A stretch of DNA of 64,000 nt from Flavihumibacter solisilvae (lineage in GTDB: Bacteria > Bacteroidota > Bacteroidia > Chitinophagales > Chitinophagaceae): contig NZ_JSVC01000001.1 in the NCBI RefSeq assembly GCF_000814475.1, positions 310,001-374,000 of the forward strand. The letters are read 5' to 3'. The notes beneath the pieces are model-generated. The model saw nothing but the letters and a program-made list of their open reading frames with translations, did not search any database and had not been told where the DNA came from. The first letter of the stretch is position 1, and each line of letters begins with the position of its first letter. A program made the translations under genes and the position numbers. Below, one piece after another: positions 32,624-41,299 of this stretch.

Positions 32624-35278
32624 ATGAAAAGAGCGCTTCTCCTGTTCTCCTCCTTTTTAGCAATATCTACAAGCATTTTCAGCCAGCAGGTGCTACCTTA
32701 TAAAAATCCGGCACTCCCGATCGACCAGAGGGTTGCCGATCTTCTTGCACGGATGACGCCTGAAGAGAAATTCTGGCAATTGTTCATGATTCCGGGCGAC
32801 CTCGACAATGCGGCCCCGGATCAATATAAGAACGGGATTTTCGGCTTCCAGGTCAGTGCAGCCTCGAAAGGTGATGCGGGAGGCCAGATGTTGAATTACA
32901 ATACTTCGGAAAATGCGCTCGTGCTGACCCGGAAAATCAATGCCATCCAGAAATATTTCGTGGAGAAGTCGCGCCTTGGCATCCCGATCATTGCATTTGA
33001 CGAAGCCCTGCACGGGCTGGTGCGCGAAGGAGCCACTTCCTTTCCCCAGGCAATTGCACTCGCTTCAACCTGGGACACATCTCTCATGCACAAAGTAGCT
33101 ACTGCCATCGCCATAGAAACGAAAGCGAGGGGAATCAGGGACATTCTTACACCTGTTGTGAACATTGCCGGCGACGTACGCTGGGGTCGTACGGAAGAGA
33201 CTTATGGGGAAGACCCCATGTTGAGCAGCGAAATGGGAGTTGCCTTTGTAAGCGCATTCGAAAAGATGGGGATCATCACCACGCCGAAGCATTTTGTTGC
33301 AAACGTCGGTGACGGTGGCCGCGACAGCTATCCCATTCAAATGAACGAACGACTGCTGGAGGAAATCTACTTTCCGCCATTCCGTGCATGTTTTGAACGT
33401 GGTGGCTCCCGGTCTGTTATGACCTCATACAATTCAATCGACGGAACCTCTGCTTCAACAAACAGTTGGTTGTTAATGGAAAAGTTGAAACGGCAGTGGA
33501 AGTTCGATGGCTTTGTTATCTCTGATGCCAATGCAGTTGGGGGAGATGTTGTATTGCATTATACTGCCAGGAATTATGCAGATGCGGGAAGGAATGCTGT
33601 CAACGGCGGACTTGATGTTATTTTCCAGACAGATTATAATCACCACAAACTGTTTATTCCGCCTTTTCTTAACGGCGAAGTAAATCCTGAGCGACTCAAT
33701 GATGCCGTGGCCAGGGTATTGAAGGCAAAGTTTCAACTTGGTCTGTTTGAACAACCCTATGTAAGTGAAGAAGCTGTTACAAAGCTGATTAAGAATGCCG
33801 AACACAAACCACTCGCACGCGAAGCTGCACGTGAAGCTATGGTGCTGCTGAAAAACAAAAGCAATGTGTTGCCTTTAAAAAAAGGGATCAGGAGCATAGC
33901 GGTAATTGGCGAGGACGCCACAGCAGCTCGACTTGGTGGATACAGCGGTAACGGTAATGGTAAAGTCAGCATCCTTGAAGGCATCCGGAAGAGGGCCGGC
34001 GGCATAACCGTTTCCTATTCTGAAGGTGCAGGTGTGAATGCCGATGAATGGGTTGTGGTTCCGGATTCGGCACTCAGCAATGAGTCCGGGCAGGGATTGG
34101 CAGCAAGCTATTTTGATAACATCAGCCTTGAAGGCGAGCCGAAGATCAGGCGTGTCGATAAGTCAATTAATTTCCTTTGGACACTATCCGGACCGGACCG
34201 TTCCATTAAAATGGACAATTATTCTGCGCGGTGGACCGGCAAAATTAAAAGTCAGCTCTCCGGTAAGTTCAGGATCGGTCTGGACGGCAATGACGGCTAC
34301 CGGCTATATATAAATGGGACGCTTGTTGTTGACAACTGGCAAAAGCAGACTTACCGTACGCTCTTCGCGACCCACAATTTTGAGAAAGGCAAGTCCTATG
34401 ATATTAAAGTCGAGTTTTTTGAACCGGTAGGGAATGCACGCATCAGGCTGGTATGGGACGCCGGCGTGAAAAAGGACAAAAAAGCGCGCATTGCGGCAGC
34501 GGTTGCCGCGGCAAAAAAATCAGATGTGGCAATAATTGCAGCCGGAATTCATGAAGGCGAGTTCCAGGACCGCGCCATGCTTTCTCTGCCAGGTTACCAG
34601 GAAGAACTGATCAGGGCGGTGGCTGCGACCGGAAAACCTGTAGTGGTCGTACTAATCGGTGGAAGCGCCATCACTATGAGCAACTGGCTCGACAGCGTCG
34701 CATCAGTTGTACATGCCTGGTACCCGGGTGAAGAAGGGGGTCATGCAGTAGCAGAAGTACTGTTCGGCGATTTCAATCCGGCCGGCAGGTTGCCAATTAC
34801 CTTTCCTGTACACGAAGCCCAGCTGCCCCTGGTTTACAACCATAAACCTACTGGGCGCGGCGACGACTATCATAACCTTTCTGGCTTACCGCTGTTTCCT
34901 TTCGGCTACGGGTTAAGTTATACTTCCTTCAGTTATAATGACATTAAACTGTCCTCGAATAATATCAGCAAGGACAGCAATACCGAAGTAAGTTTCACCC
35001 TTCGGAATACTGGTAAAGTTGCGGGCGACGAGGTGGTGCAATTGTATATCCACGACATGCTTGCATCAGTGTCACGCCCCGTTATGGAACTTAAGGGCTT
35101 TCAGCGTGTTCACCTGGCAGCGGGGGAGCAGAAGAGAATTTCATTTACCATTACGCCGGAGATGCTCACGATGCTGGATAAGGACTTGCAGAAAGTGATC
35201 GAGCCCGGCGACTTTAGGATAATGATCGGCGCTTCTTCACGCGACATCAGGGTGAAGGAAACGCTCACCGTGAAATAA
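32624..35278 (+). CDS. GH3 beta-glycosidase with inserted PA14 domain
   Basis: Exported glycoside hydrolase (884 aa): signal peptide (1-20), GH3 N-terminal barrel (about 30-370), GH3 C-terminal alpha/beta domain (390-770) interrupted by a PA14 carbohydrate-binding domain (about 485-610), and a C-terminal fibronectin III-like domain (790-880). The nucleophile is expected at D301 in GFVISDANAVGG; the usual following Trp is Ala. PA14-containing GH3 enzymes are beta-glucosidases or related exo-enzymes whose insert shapes the substrate pocket. Divergent from the sialidase/fucosidase pair, so a shared regulatory region of 40 bp is likely. Confidence 0.9.
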   Translation: MKRALLLFSSFLAISTSIFSQQVLPYKNPALPIDQRVADLLARMTPEEKFWQLFMIPGDLDNAAPDQYKNGIFGFQVSAASKGDAGGQMLNYNTSENALVLTRKINAIQKYFVEKSRLGIPIIAFDEALHGLVREGATSFPQAIALASTWDTSLMHKVATAIAIETKARGIRDILTPVVNIAGDVRWGRTEETYGEDPMLSSEMGVAFVSAFEKMGIITTPKHFVANVGDGGRDSYPIQMNERLLEEIYFPPFRACFERGGSRSVMTSYNSIDGTSASTNSWLLMEKLKRQWKFDGFVISDANAVGGDVVLHYTARNYADAGRNAVNGGLDVIFQTDYNHHKLFIPPFLNGEVNPERLNDAVARVLKAKFQLGLFEQPYVSEEAVTKLIKNAEHKPLAREAAREAMVLLKNKSNVLPLKKGIRSIAVIGEDATAARLGGYSGNGNGKVSILEGIRKRAGGITVSYSEGAGVNADEWVVVPDSALSNESGQGLAASYFDNISLEGEPKIRRVDKSINFLWTLSGPDRSIKMDNYSARWTGKIKSQLSGKFRIGLDGNDGYRLYINGTLVVDNWQKQTYRTLFATHNFEKGKSYDIKVEFFEPVGNARIRLVWDAGVKKDKKARIAAAVAAAKKSDVAIIAAGIHEGEFQDRAMLSLPGYQEELIRAVAATGKPVVVVLIGGSAITMSNWLDSVASVVHAWYPGEEGGHAVAEVLFGDFNPAGRLPITFPVHEAQLPLVYNHKPTGRGDDYHNLSGLPLFPFGYGLSYTSFSYNDIKLSSNNISKDSNTEVSFTLRNTGKVAGDEVVQLYIHDMLASVSRPVMELKGFQRVHLAAGEQKRISFTITPEMLTMLDKDLQKVIEPGDFRIMIGASSRDIRVKETLTVK

Positions 35279-35298
35279 CGGAAAGTGGCAGGGCGATA

Positions 35299-35631
35299 TT
35301 AACCTCTTTGCGCCATTGCGTTACTTTGTGCCTTTGCGTGAAACTTCTCCTTCGACTGGAACCCGTTGAAACTGAACTGCTGCGCAATCCAGCCCAGTGT
35401 GAACGAAGGTACAAAGTCGGTGAAGGGAAGAATTTCCTCCGCAAAGCTAAAGAACCCGCCAAGCGCACCCTTCCAACCGCCGAACAGCTTATAGAACAGC
35501 AGGCCTGAAACCGGCGCCCACAATATATCCCCGAACTCTCCGAGGAATGGAATGGCATAGGTAAAATAACCTACAGCATCCAGTGCCAGGCAAAGGATCA
35601 AAGAAGGACGATAAGTTTTCATTGTTGGCAT
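35299..35631 (-). CDS. Small conserved membrane protein of unknown function
   Basis: Protein of 110 aa with two or three hydrophobic segments (LILCLALDAVGYFTYAIPFL; LWAPVSGLLFYKLFG). I do not recognise a named domain, but the body looks like a family of small Bacteroidota membrane proteins. The last ~14 residues (FHAKAQSNAMAQRG) are encoded by a TTTGCG/TTTGTG repeat stretch and were probably added by it. Start ATG at 35631 (another ATG at 35622). It begins 17 nt past the stop of the TonB receptor gene, so it may be co-transcribed. Confidence 0.55.
   Translation of the reverse strand: MPTMKTYRPSLILCLALDAVGYFTYAIPFLGEFGDILWAPVSGLLFYKLFGGWKGALGGFFSFAEEILPFTDFVPSFTLGWIAQQFSFNGFQSKEKFHAKAQSNAMAQRG
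35303..35341. repeat. Short TTTGCG/TTTGTG intergenic repeat
   Basis: The plus strand shows TTTGCGCCAT, TGCGTTAC, TTTGTGCC and TTTGCGTG in a row. This is a run of degenerate 8-10 bp units of a type I recall from non-coding ends of genes in several Bacteroidota genomes. Here it overlaps the 3' end of the small membrane protein gene. Confidence 0.5.
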
Positions 35632-35648
35632 GTTAATGACCTTTTCGA

Positions 35649-38600
35649 TCAAAAAATATACCGGAGACCAAATTGGATCTGCCAGCGACTTAATAGACTG
35701 AAATCATCTACAAAAGTTGTCTGCTGTGCGGTATCGAAGGAATAAATTGGCGTATTATTCACAACCGATACACCTACCGGCTGGCTGTTGATCGGCAACT
35801 GCCTCACTCCCCAGTCACTGTTGATGAGGTTCCCGATGTTCAGCACATCCATGGAAAACTGAACGGTGTTGATCCGTTCTCCTACTTTAAAGTTGAAGTC
35901 CTGCAGCAGCCGGAAATCCCAATTGCTGTACCAGGGACTGAGGATCGCATATTTTTCGGCATACTGGCCACGACGGCCACTAAGGTAGTCGTCCTGTTCA
36001 ATGAAAGCACGGTAACCCTCCCGTTGGGATGCCTGGGCCTGGGCGTTGCCACTGAAGGTCATGACGTCGAGATCGGCATCTGTAGGAATATAAATGAGAT
36101 CATTAAACACGGAGCCGTCATTATTGATGTCGCCGGCATATGTGTAGGTAAACCGGCCACCCTGAGCGTACTGTGCAAACAGGGAGACGGTGGTTGCGAG
36201 TTTATCCTTGCTGTAAGTAAATTTCCGGAAGCCGGCAGCCACAAACCGGTGCTTGTTGCCATACAGCGAAGGCGTTGAAATGGCGTCATTCACATTGTTG
36301 ATAGCAGGGTTGCGGTCAAAAGCGTCACCTGAGATCTCGGCACTGATCGAGCTCGCGTCTTCTGCAGTCAGGTAGTTGTAGCCAAACATTACGTAGTATC
36401 CTTTTTCGAAGTACCGTTGTACCTGGGCGCTGATATTGAACTGGTGCCCAACCTTTACATTGTCAAAAACGTATGCGCTTACCGGTATAGGGAATCCAAG
36501 ACCATCATAGTGGGCCTTGTTGGCGTTGTCATAAACCAGGCGGTCTTCCACGCCATTAAGCGTGCTGGTCGGCAGGTTGAGGCCATAATTACGAACCATC
36601 ATGGCATTGAGGTCCTTTGTATACACCACATCAAGCGAGGTGGTCCAGCCACTTGCGAAGCGGTAATCGACGCCAATATTTGACCTCCATACCTGTGGCC
36701 ATTCGAAATCAGGGGCAGTTACATTATAATAGAACCAATAAGGATTTGCCACCTGGTTTCCTACCCAAACGAAGGGGAAGCGACCGGTAAATAACCCCGT
36801 TCCGCCACGGACCTGCAGCGTTTTGTTACCAAAGACATCCCAGTTGAAGCCAAGGCGTGGGGAGAAAAGTGGTGTCTGGTCCGGTAATTTGGTGTTATCC
36901 AGTTTTACCGGGGTACCATTTTCATCATAATAGGTTACATCATCCTTATTCGGGATAATATTATCCTTGGTATCAAAGTATAGCGGAATGTCCATCCGCA
37001 CGCCGACTGTAACCCGAAGGTTTTTCAGGATTGACCATTCATCCTGTGCATAAAGCGCGAACTGGCCAAGTTTGGAATTTGCCCAGTTCCAGTTCCCGGC
37101 TTCAAAAGCATTGCGTGCAAATGCTACCTCATCATCAAAATCACCACTGTTCACCTGGTTAACAAATTCCTGCACAGAGGCATGACCCGGACCAAAAGTT
37201 CCACCATATGCATCAAGGTTGAAACTGTTTTCAAACTTGAATTGCTCGAAGCTGCCGCCAAGGGTAAGGGTGTGTTTGTTAAGGAAGATGTTGAAGTTAT
37301 CGGTTACCTGGAAGGCATCCTGGTTCAGTTTGTTGTGAATGGAGAATGGTTCATGGCCCGCTACAATGTAACGTACTCCGTCTTTATTGATGTTGATAAC
37401 GGGGAAGGGCACTGAAAACGGATCGCGGGTATCGCGGAACGTGGTATATACCGCCCGGAATTTGTTGGCATAGGTACTGCTGATATTGCTTTTCAGTTCC
37501 AGCGCGAAATTGTTCAGCTTATTGTTGATGGTATACCCACTGTTGTAGAATTGCAGGGTGGTATAATCCGGACCACGACGGCCAATAGCCGAAGGGTGTG
37601 CCGGCTTATCCTTGGAGGCGTCCAGGAAATTGTAAGTAAATGCCAATGAATGCTTGCTACTGATATTCCAGTCGAGTTTAACAAGACCCTTTACGTTATC
37701 TGTATTATGGGTGTAGCCTTCATAAACGCCGGTTTCGTACTGGAAGCGGTTACGTAGGGCGGTACTGACAGACTCCAGGTCTTCAGCTGTTACCCTGCTC
37801 ACGTTTGAGCCTGAAAGTCCCGGCCTGGCAGCAACAAAGTTAGAACCCTGGTCTGTCCTGTCTTCCAGTTCTGCATTGACAAAGAAAAAGAGCTTGTTCT
37901 TTATGATGGGTCCGCCAAATGCAAATCCTCCCTGGAACTGGTTGAGATCGGGGGCAAGGATCTTATTGCCCTTCACCTTTTTACCGGTGAGGTCTTCATT
38001 CCGGTAAAATGCATATGCTGTTCCCCTGAATTGGTTTGTTCCCGATTTGGTAACGGTGTTTACGCTTGCGCCGGTGAAGCCTGCCTGGGTAATATCATAA
38101 GGTGCTATGGCCACCTGGATCTGTTCAATGGCATCCAGGGAAATCGGCTGTGCATCTGTTTGTCCACCCGGGGTTGCTGCATCGAGACCGAACGGGTTGT
38201 TGAAAACGGCACCGTCGAGTGAAAAGTTATTATACTGGCTGTTCCTGCCCGCGAAAGAAAATCCATCCGAAGCGGGAGTGAGCCTGGTATAGTCCATGGC
38301 TGACCTGCTGATGGTTGGCAGGTTTCGCAGCTGTTCGCTCGTAACCTGAGTCGACAGGCCAGTCCGCCTTGCGCTCATGACAGGATTGCGTTGCCCGACC
38401 ACCACCACGCTGGAGAGGTCGGTCGAGGATTCTGTGAGTGCTTCGTCTACCGCATAAGGCTGGCCGAGGCTAAGTGTCACATTCTCGATGGTTTTGGGCT
38501 GGTGGCCGACGTGACTTAAATTGATGGTATATGGTCCTCCAACCCTGAGGTTTGGAACTGTGAACCGGCCATCAGTTTTTGTGGTTGTTGAATGGGCAGT

Positions 38601-38753
38601 ACCGGTCGGAGTGTGGGTAACCGTAACGGTTGCGTTGATCAGCGGTTGACCTTTTGAATCGGTTATCTGTCCGGAGATAGAAGAAGTTGTAGCCTGCGCC
38701 ATAACAGAAACACAGGCAACCACCAATAGGGTGGTAAACGCAAGGTTTTTCAT
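35649..38753 (-). CDS. Oar-like TonB-dependent receptor
   Basis: Outer-membrane transporter (1034 aa) of the Oar type. Signal peptide (1-19), an N-terminal carboxypeptidase regulatory-like domain (about 24-108: SISGQITDSKGQPLINATVT), a plug (about 125-235; the QIQVAIAPYDITQAGFTGAS segment), and a long beta-barrel ending in an aromatic residue (LRYIF). No SusD-like lipoprotein gene is adjacent, so it is not a SusCD pair. Oar proteins are linked to protein or protease secretion and adhesion in myxobacteria and flavobacteria; the cargo here is unknown. Confidence 0.9.
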   Translation of the reverse strand: MKNLAFTTLLVVACVSVMAQATTSSISGQITDSKGQPLINATVTVTHTPTGTAHSTTTKTDGRFTVPNLRVGGPYTINLSHVGHQPKTIENVTLSLGQPYAVDEALTESSTDLSSVVVVGQRNPVMSARRTGLSTQVTSEQLRNLPTISRSAMDYTRLTPASDGFSFAGRNSQYNNFSLDGAVFNNPFGLDAATPGGQTDAQPISLDAIEQIQVAIAPYDITQAGFTGASVNTVTKSGTNQFRGTAYAFYRNEDLTGKKVKGNKILAPDLNQFQGGFAFGGPIIKNKLFFFVNAELEDRTDQGSNFVAARPGLSGSNVSRVTAEDLESVSTALRNRFQYETGVYEGYTHNTDNVKGLVKLDWNISSKHSLAFTYNFLDASKDKPAHPSAIGRRGPDYTTLQFYNSGYTINNKLNNFALELKSNISSTYANKFRAVYTTFRDTRDPFSVPFPVININKDGVRYIVAGHEPFSIHNKLNQDAFQVTDNFNIFLNKHTLTLGGSFEQFKFENSFNLDAYGGTFGPGHASVQEFVNQVNSGDFDDEVAFARNAFEAGNWNWANSKLGQFALYAQDEWSILKNLRVTVGVRMDIPLYFDTKDNIIPNKDDVTYYDENGTPVKLDNTKLPDQTPLFSPRLGFNWDVFGNKTLQVRGGTGLFTGRFPFVWVGNQVANPYWFYYNVTAPDFEWPQVWRSNIGVDYRFASGWTTSLDVVYTKDLNAMMVRNYGLNLPTSTLNGVEDRLVYDNANKAHYDGLGFPIPVSAYVFDNVKVGHQFNISAQVQRYFEKGYYVMFGYNYLTAEDASSISAEISGDAFDRNPAINNVNDAISTPSLYGNKHRFVAAGFRKFTYSKDKLATTVSLFAQYAQGGRFTYTYAGDINNDGSVFNDLIYIPTDADLDVMTFSGNAQAQASQREGYRAFIEQDDYLSGRRGQYAEKYAILSPWYSNWDFRLLQDFNFKVGERINTVQFSMDVLNIGNLINSDWGVRQLPINSQPVGVSVVNNTPIYSFDTAQQTTFVDDFSLLSRWQIQFGLRYIF

Positions 38754-38780
38754 GCAGCAGAAGTTTTAGGTATGGTGAAG

Positions 38781-39905
38781 TTAATAATTTATCACCTGCT
38801 CTTCAATATTCTCCGGGATCTCACGGAATTCATACTGCTGGTTGCGCAGTTGCGGTTCAAACCCAGCCTCTGAGATAGCCTGCTGAATGCCTTTGTAGGT
38901 AAAACGGTGAGGAGCACCCGCTGCGCTGACCACATTCTCTTCGATCATGATGCTGCCAAAATCGTTAGCCCCGGCATGCAGGCATATTTGTGCAACATCC
39001 TTGCCTACAGTCAGCCAGCTTGCCTGGATATTTTTGACATTTGGCAGCATGATCCTGCTGAGTGCGATCATGCGGATGTATTCTTCGGCCGTGGTCAGGT
39101 TATGAACACCACGGATCCTTGCCAGCAGGGTATCGACATCCTGGAAGGTCCAGGGTATAAAGGCAATAAAGCCTTTAACATTGTCGGGCTTGCGTGCCTG
39201 AACATCACGGATCTTCACCAGGTGCTCGAATCTTTCTTCAATTGTTTCCACATGGCCGAACATCATCGTCGCTGAAGTGGTCAGGTTGAGCTTATGTGCT
39301 TCATGCATGATATCGAGCCATTCCTGCGACCCGCATTTGCCCTTGCTGATGAGCCGGCGTACCCTGTCTACCAGGATCTCCGCACCCGGACCCGGTAATG
39401 AATCCAGCCCTGAATCCTTAAGTGCCTTCAGCACCTCGTGGTGGGATTTTTTATCCAGCTTGCAGATATGTGCCACTTCGGGGGGACCGAGCGCATGTAA
39501 TTTAAGTTTCGGGAAAAGTTTTTTCAGCTGTTTGAACAGGTCAGTATAATATGCAAGTCCGAGTTCGGGGTGATGTCCTCCCTGCAATAAAAGCTGCTCA
39601 CCGCCATAACGGAAGGTTTCAGCGATCTTTCGCTGGTAGGTGTCGATATCCGTTATATAGGCTTCCTTGTGACCGGGGATGCGGTAGAAATTGCAGAATT
39701 TGCAATTTGCAATGCACACGTTGGTTGTATTCAGGTTTCGGTCAATGATCCACGTTACTTTGCCATGAGGCACCTGGATCTTCCTTAATTCATCTGCAAT
39801 ATGCATCAGTTCAGTCAGTGGCGCATGATGATAGAGGTAAACACCTTCTTCAATAGTAAGGAATTCGAAGTTCAGGGCCTTGCGGTAAAGCTCGGACAAT
39901 TGCAT
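38781..39905 (-). CDS. mqnC: Cyclic dehypoxanthinyl futalosine synthase (MqnC)
   Basis: Radical-SAM enzyme (374 aa) of the futalosine pathway for menaquinone. It cyclises dehypoxanthinyl futalosine. The Fe-S cysteines are C64, C68 and C71 in NVCIANCKFCNF, and FGHVETIEERFEHLVKIRD and KGFIAFIPWTFQ are family-typical. The ATG at 39905 matches the family N-terminus; the upstream part contains the promoter with a TAATTTTG box. The paralogue MqnE is less likely given the HALGPPEV block and the size. It is directly upstream of the TonB receptor gene on the same strand (27 bp). Confidence 0.88.
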   Translation of the reverse strand: MQLSELYRKALNFEFLTIEEGVYLYHHAPLTELMHIADELRKIQVPHGKVTWIIDRNLNTTNVCIANCKFCNFYRIPGHKEAYITDIDTYQRKIAETFRYGGEQLLLQGGHHPELGLAYYTDLFKQLKKLFPKLKLHALGPPEVAHICKLDKKSHHEVLKALKDSGLDSLPGPGAEILVDRVRRLISKGKCGSQEWLDIMHEAHKLNLTTSATMMFGHVETIEERFEHLVKIRDVQARKPDNVKGFIAFIPWTFQDVDTLLARIRGVHNLTTAEEYIRMIALSRIMLPNVKNIQASWLTVGKDVAQICLHAGANDFGSIMIEENVVSAAGAPHRFTYKGIQQAISEAGFEPQLRNQQYEFREIPENIEEQVINY

Positions 39906-39931
39906 TTTCAACAGCTTGATTGTTAGACCAA

Positions 39932-39939
39932 CAAAATTA
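39932..39939 (-). promoter_or_regulatory. Putative -7 box of the mqnC promoter
   Basis: The minus strand reads TAATTTTG (TAnnTTTG) 26 nt upstream of the mqnC start. No TTG at the expected -33 position. Confidence 0.45.
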
Positions 39940-40019
39940 GGTGGACAAAGTTGGAAATATGGTATTATTTTATGACAGATGGTGTTTGTATCAGGATAAT
40001 TTGATAGTATATTCATACT

Positions 40020-41231
40020 GTGTTACATACACTTGTTAAACTAACTGTTATTATGTTGCTTGCCTGTGTTCCGCAAATCGTTGCGGCCCAGGAATATTTC
40101 TCTCATCCGCCTTCACAGTTGATAACCAGTTTTTCATTCAGGCAATACAGTGGTGGTGTTGTCATGGTAAGAGCACAGCTTGACAATTACAAGGATTCAC
40201 TGAATTTCATTCTCGACACAGGTAGTGGTGGTATTTCACTTGATTCGATGACAGTGGAGGAACTCAAGATTCCAACTGTTGCAACAGACCGGACAATCCG
40301 CGGAATTGCAGGCCTGAAAAAAGTACGCTTCGCCAATAACCATTCATTGAAATTCCCCGGACTCACAGTCGACAGCCTCAACTTTCACATCAACGATTAC
40401 GACATCCTGGCCAGTGTTTATGGCGAGAAGATAGACGGTATCATCGGCTTCAGCTTCTTTTCCCGTTATATTGTAAAAATTGATTACGATACCACGCTCA
40501 TGTATGTTTATACGAAAGGAACGATGCGGTATCCGCGAGGGGGATTTCTTATCAAGCCAACATTGGCAACTATCCCGGTTACAACCAACCGGATGAAAGA
40601 AGAAGAAGCGATCACGACCCGTTTCTTTTTTGATACCGGAGCAGGTTTATCCCTCCTGCTGACTGAAGATTTTATTGCAGACAGTGCCGTGTTTTCCAAA
40701 AGCAAGAAGCTTTATCCGACCCAGGCAGAAGGGCTGGGCGGCAAAACCATGATGAAACTGACCACCGTCAGGGAGTTCAGGATAGGCCCATACCGGTTCA
40801 GGAAAGTGCCGACCTACATATTCGAAGACGAATATAATGTCACCTCATATCCGTATCTCGGCGGGTTGATCGGCAACGACCTCCTCCGAAGGTTCAATGT
40901 GATCCTCAATTATGACCGCCGCGATATCTACCTTATACCAAACAGGCATTTCAGGGATCCCTTCGACTACGCTTATACCGGGCTGGGGTTTTACTTTATC
41001 AATGGCCAGGTAACCGTTACGGATATTATGAAAGGTTCCCCGGCGGAAAAGGCCGGCTTCATTGAAGGTGATATTATTATAGCTGTTGAGAATAATATGT
41101 CCCGGAACATCCAGGTTTACCGGAATATGCTGCAACAGCCCGGGGCGAGGTTAAAATTCCTCGTAGTAAGGAAAAAGGACGGTGACCTGGAGGAGTTGTA
41201 CATGAAGGTTGGGAACATCCTGAAGAAATAG
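40020..41231 (+). CDS. Retropepsin-like aspartyl protease with C-terminal PDZ domain
   Basis: Secreted or periplasmic protease (403 aa). A signal peptide (about 1-23, ending IVAAQ) is followed by two retropepsin-like halves, each with its own catalytic triad: D66-T-G (FILDTGSGGISLDS) and D205-T-G (FFFDTGAGLSLLL). A PDZ domain occupies about 315-400 (SPAEKAGFIEGDIIIAV). Most bacterial relatives have one DTG per chain or dimerise; two in one chain suggests a pepsin-like intramolecular dimer. The predicted start is a GTG at 40020. Targets unknown. Confidence 0.82.
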   Translation: MLHTLVKLTVIMLLACVPQIVAAQEYFSHPPSQLITSFSFRQYSGGVVMVRAQLDNYKDSLNFILDTGSGGISLDSMTVEELKIPTVATDRTIRGIAGLKKVRFANNHSLKFPGLTVDSLNFHINDYDILASVYGEKIDGIIGFSFFSRYIVKIDYDTTLMYVYTKGTMRYPRGGFLIKPTLATIPVTTNRMKEEEAITTRFFFDTGAGLSLLLTEDFIADSAVFSKSKKLYPTQAEGLGGKTMMKLTTVREFRIGPYRFRKVPTYIFEDEYNVTSYPYLGGLIGNDLLRRFNVILNYDRRDIYLIPNRHFRDPFDYAYTGLGFYFINGQVTVTDIMKGSPAEKAGFIEGDIIIAVENNMSRNIQVYRNMLQQPGARLKFLVVRKKDGDLEELYMKVGNILKK

Positions 41232-41299
41232 CCAAACTTTTTTATTGCCCGCTTGTCTGTTACTTTGCATTCGCGCAGCAAACCGCGTGCAAAACAATT

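Noticed and set aside
35649-38753. SusC of a polysaccharide utilisation locus
   Set aside because: The receptor is Oar-like and has no SusD gene beside it.
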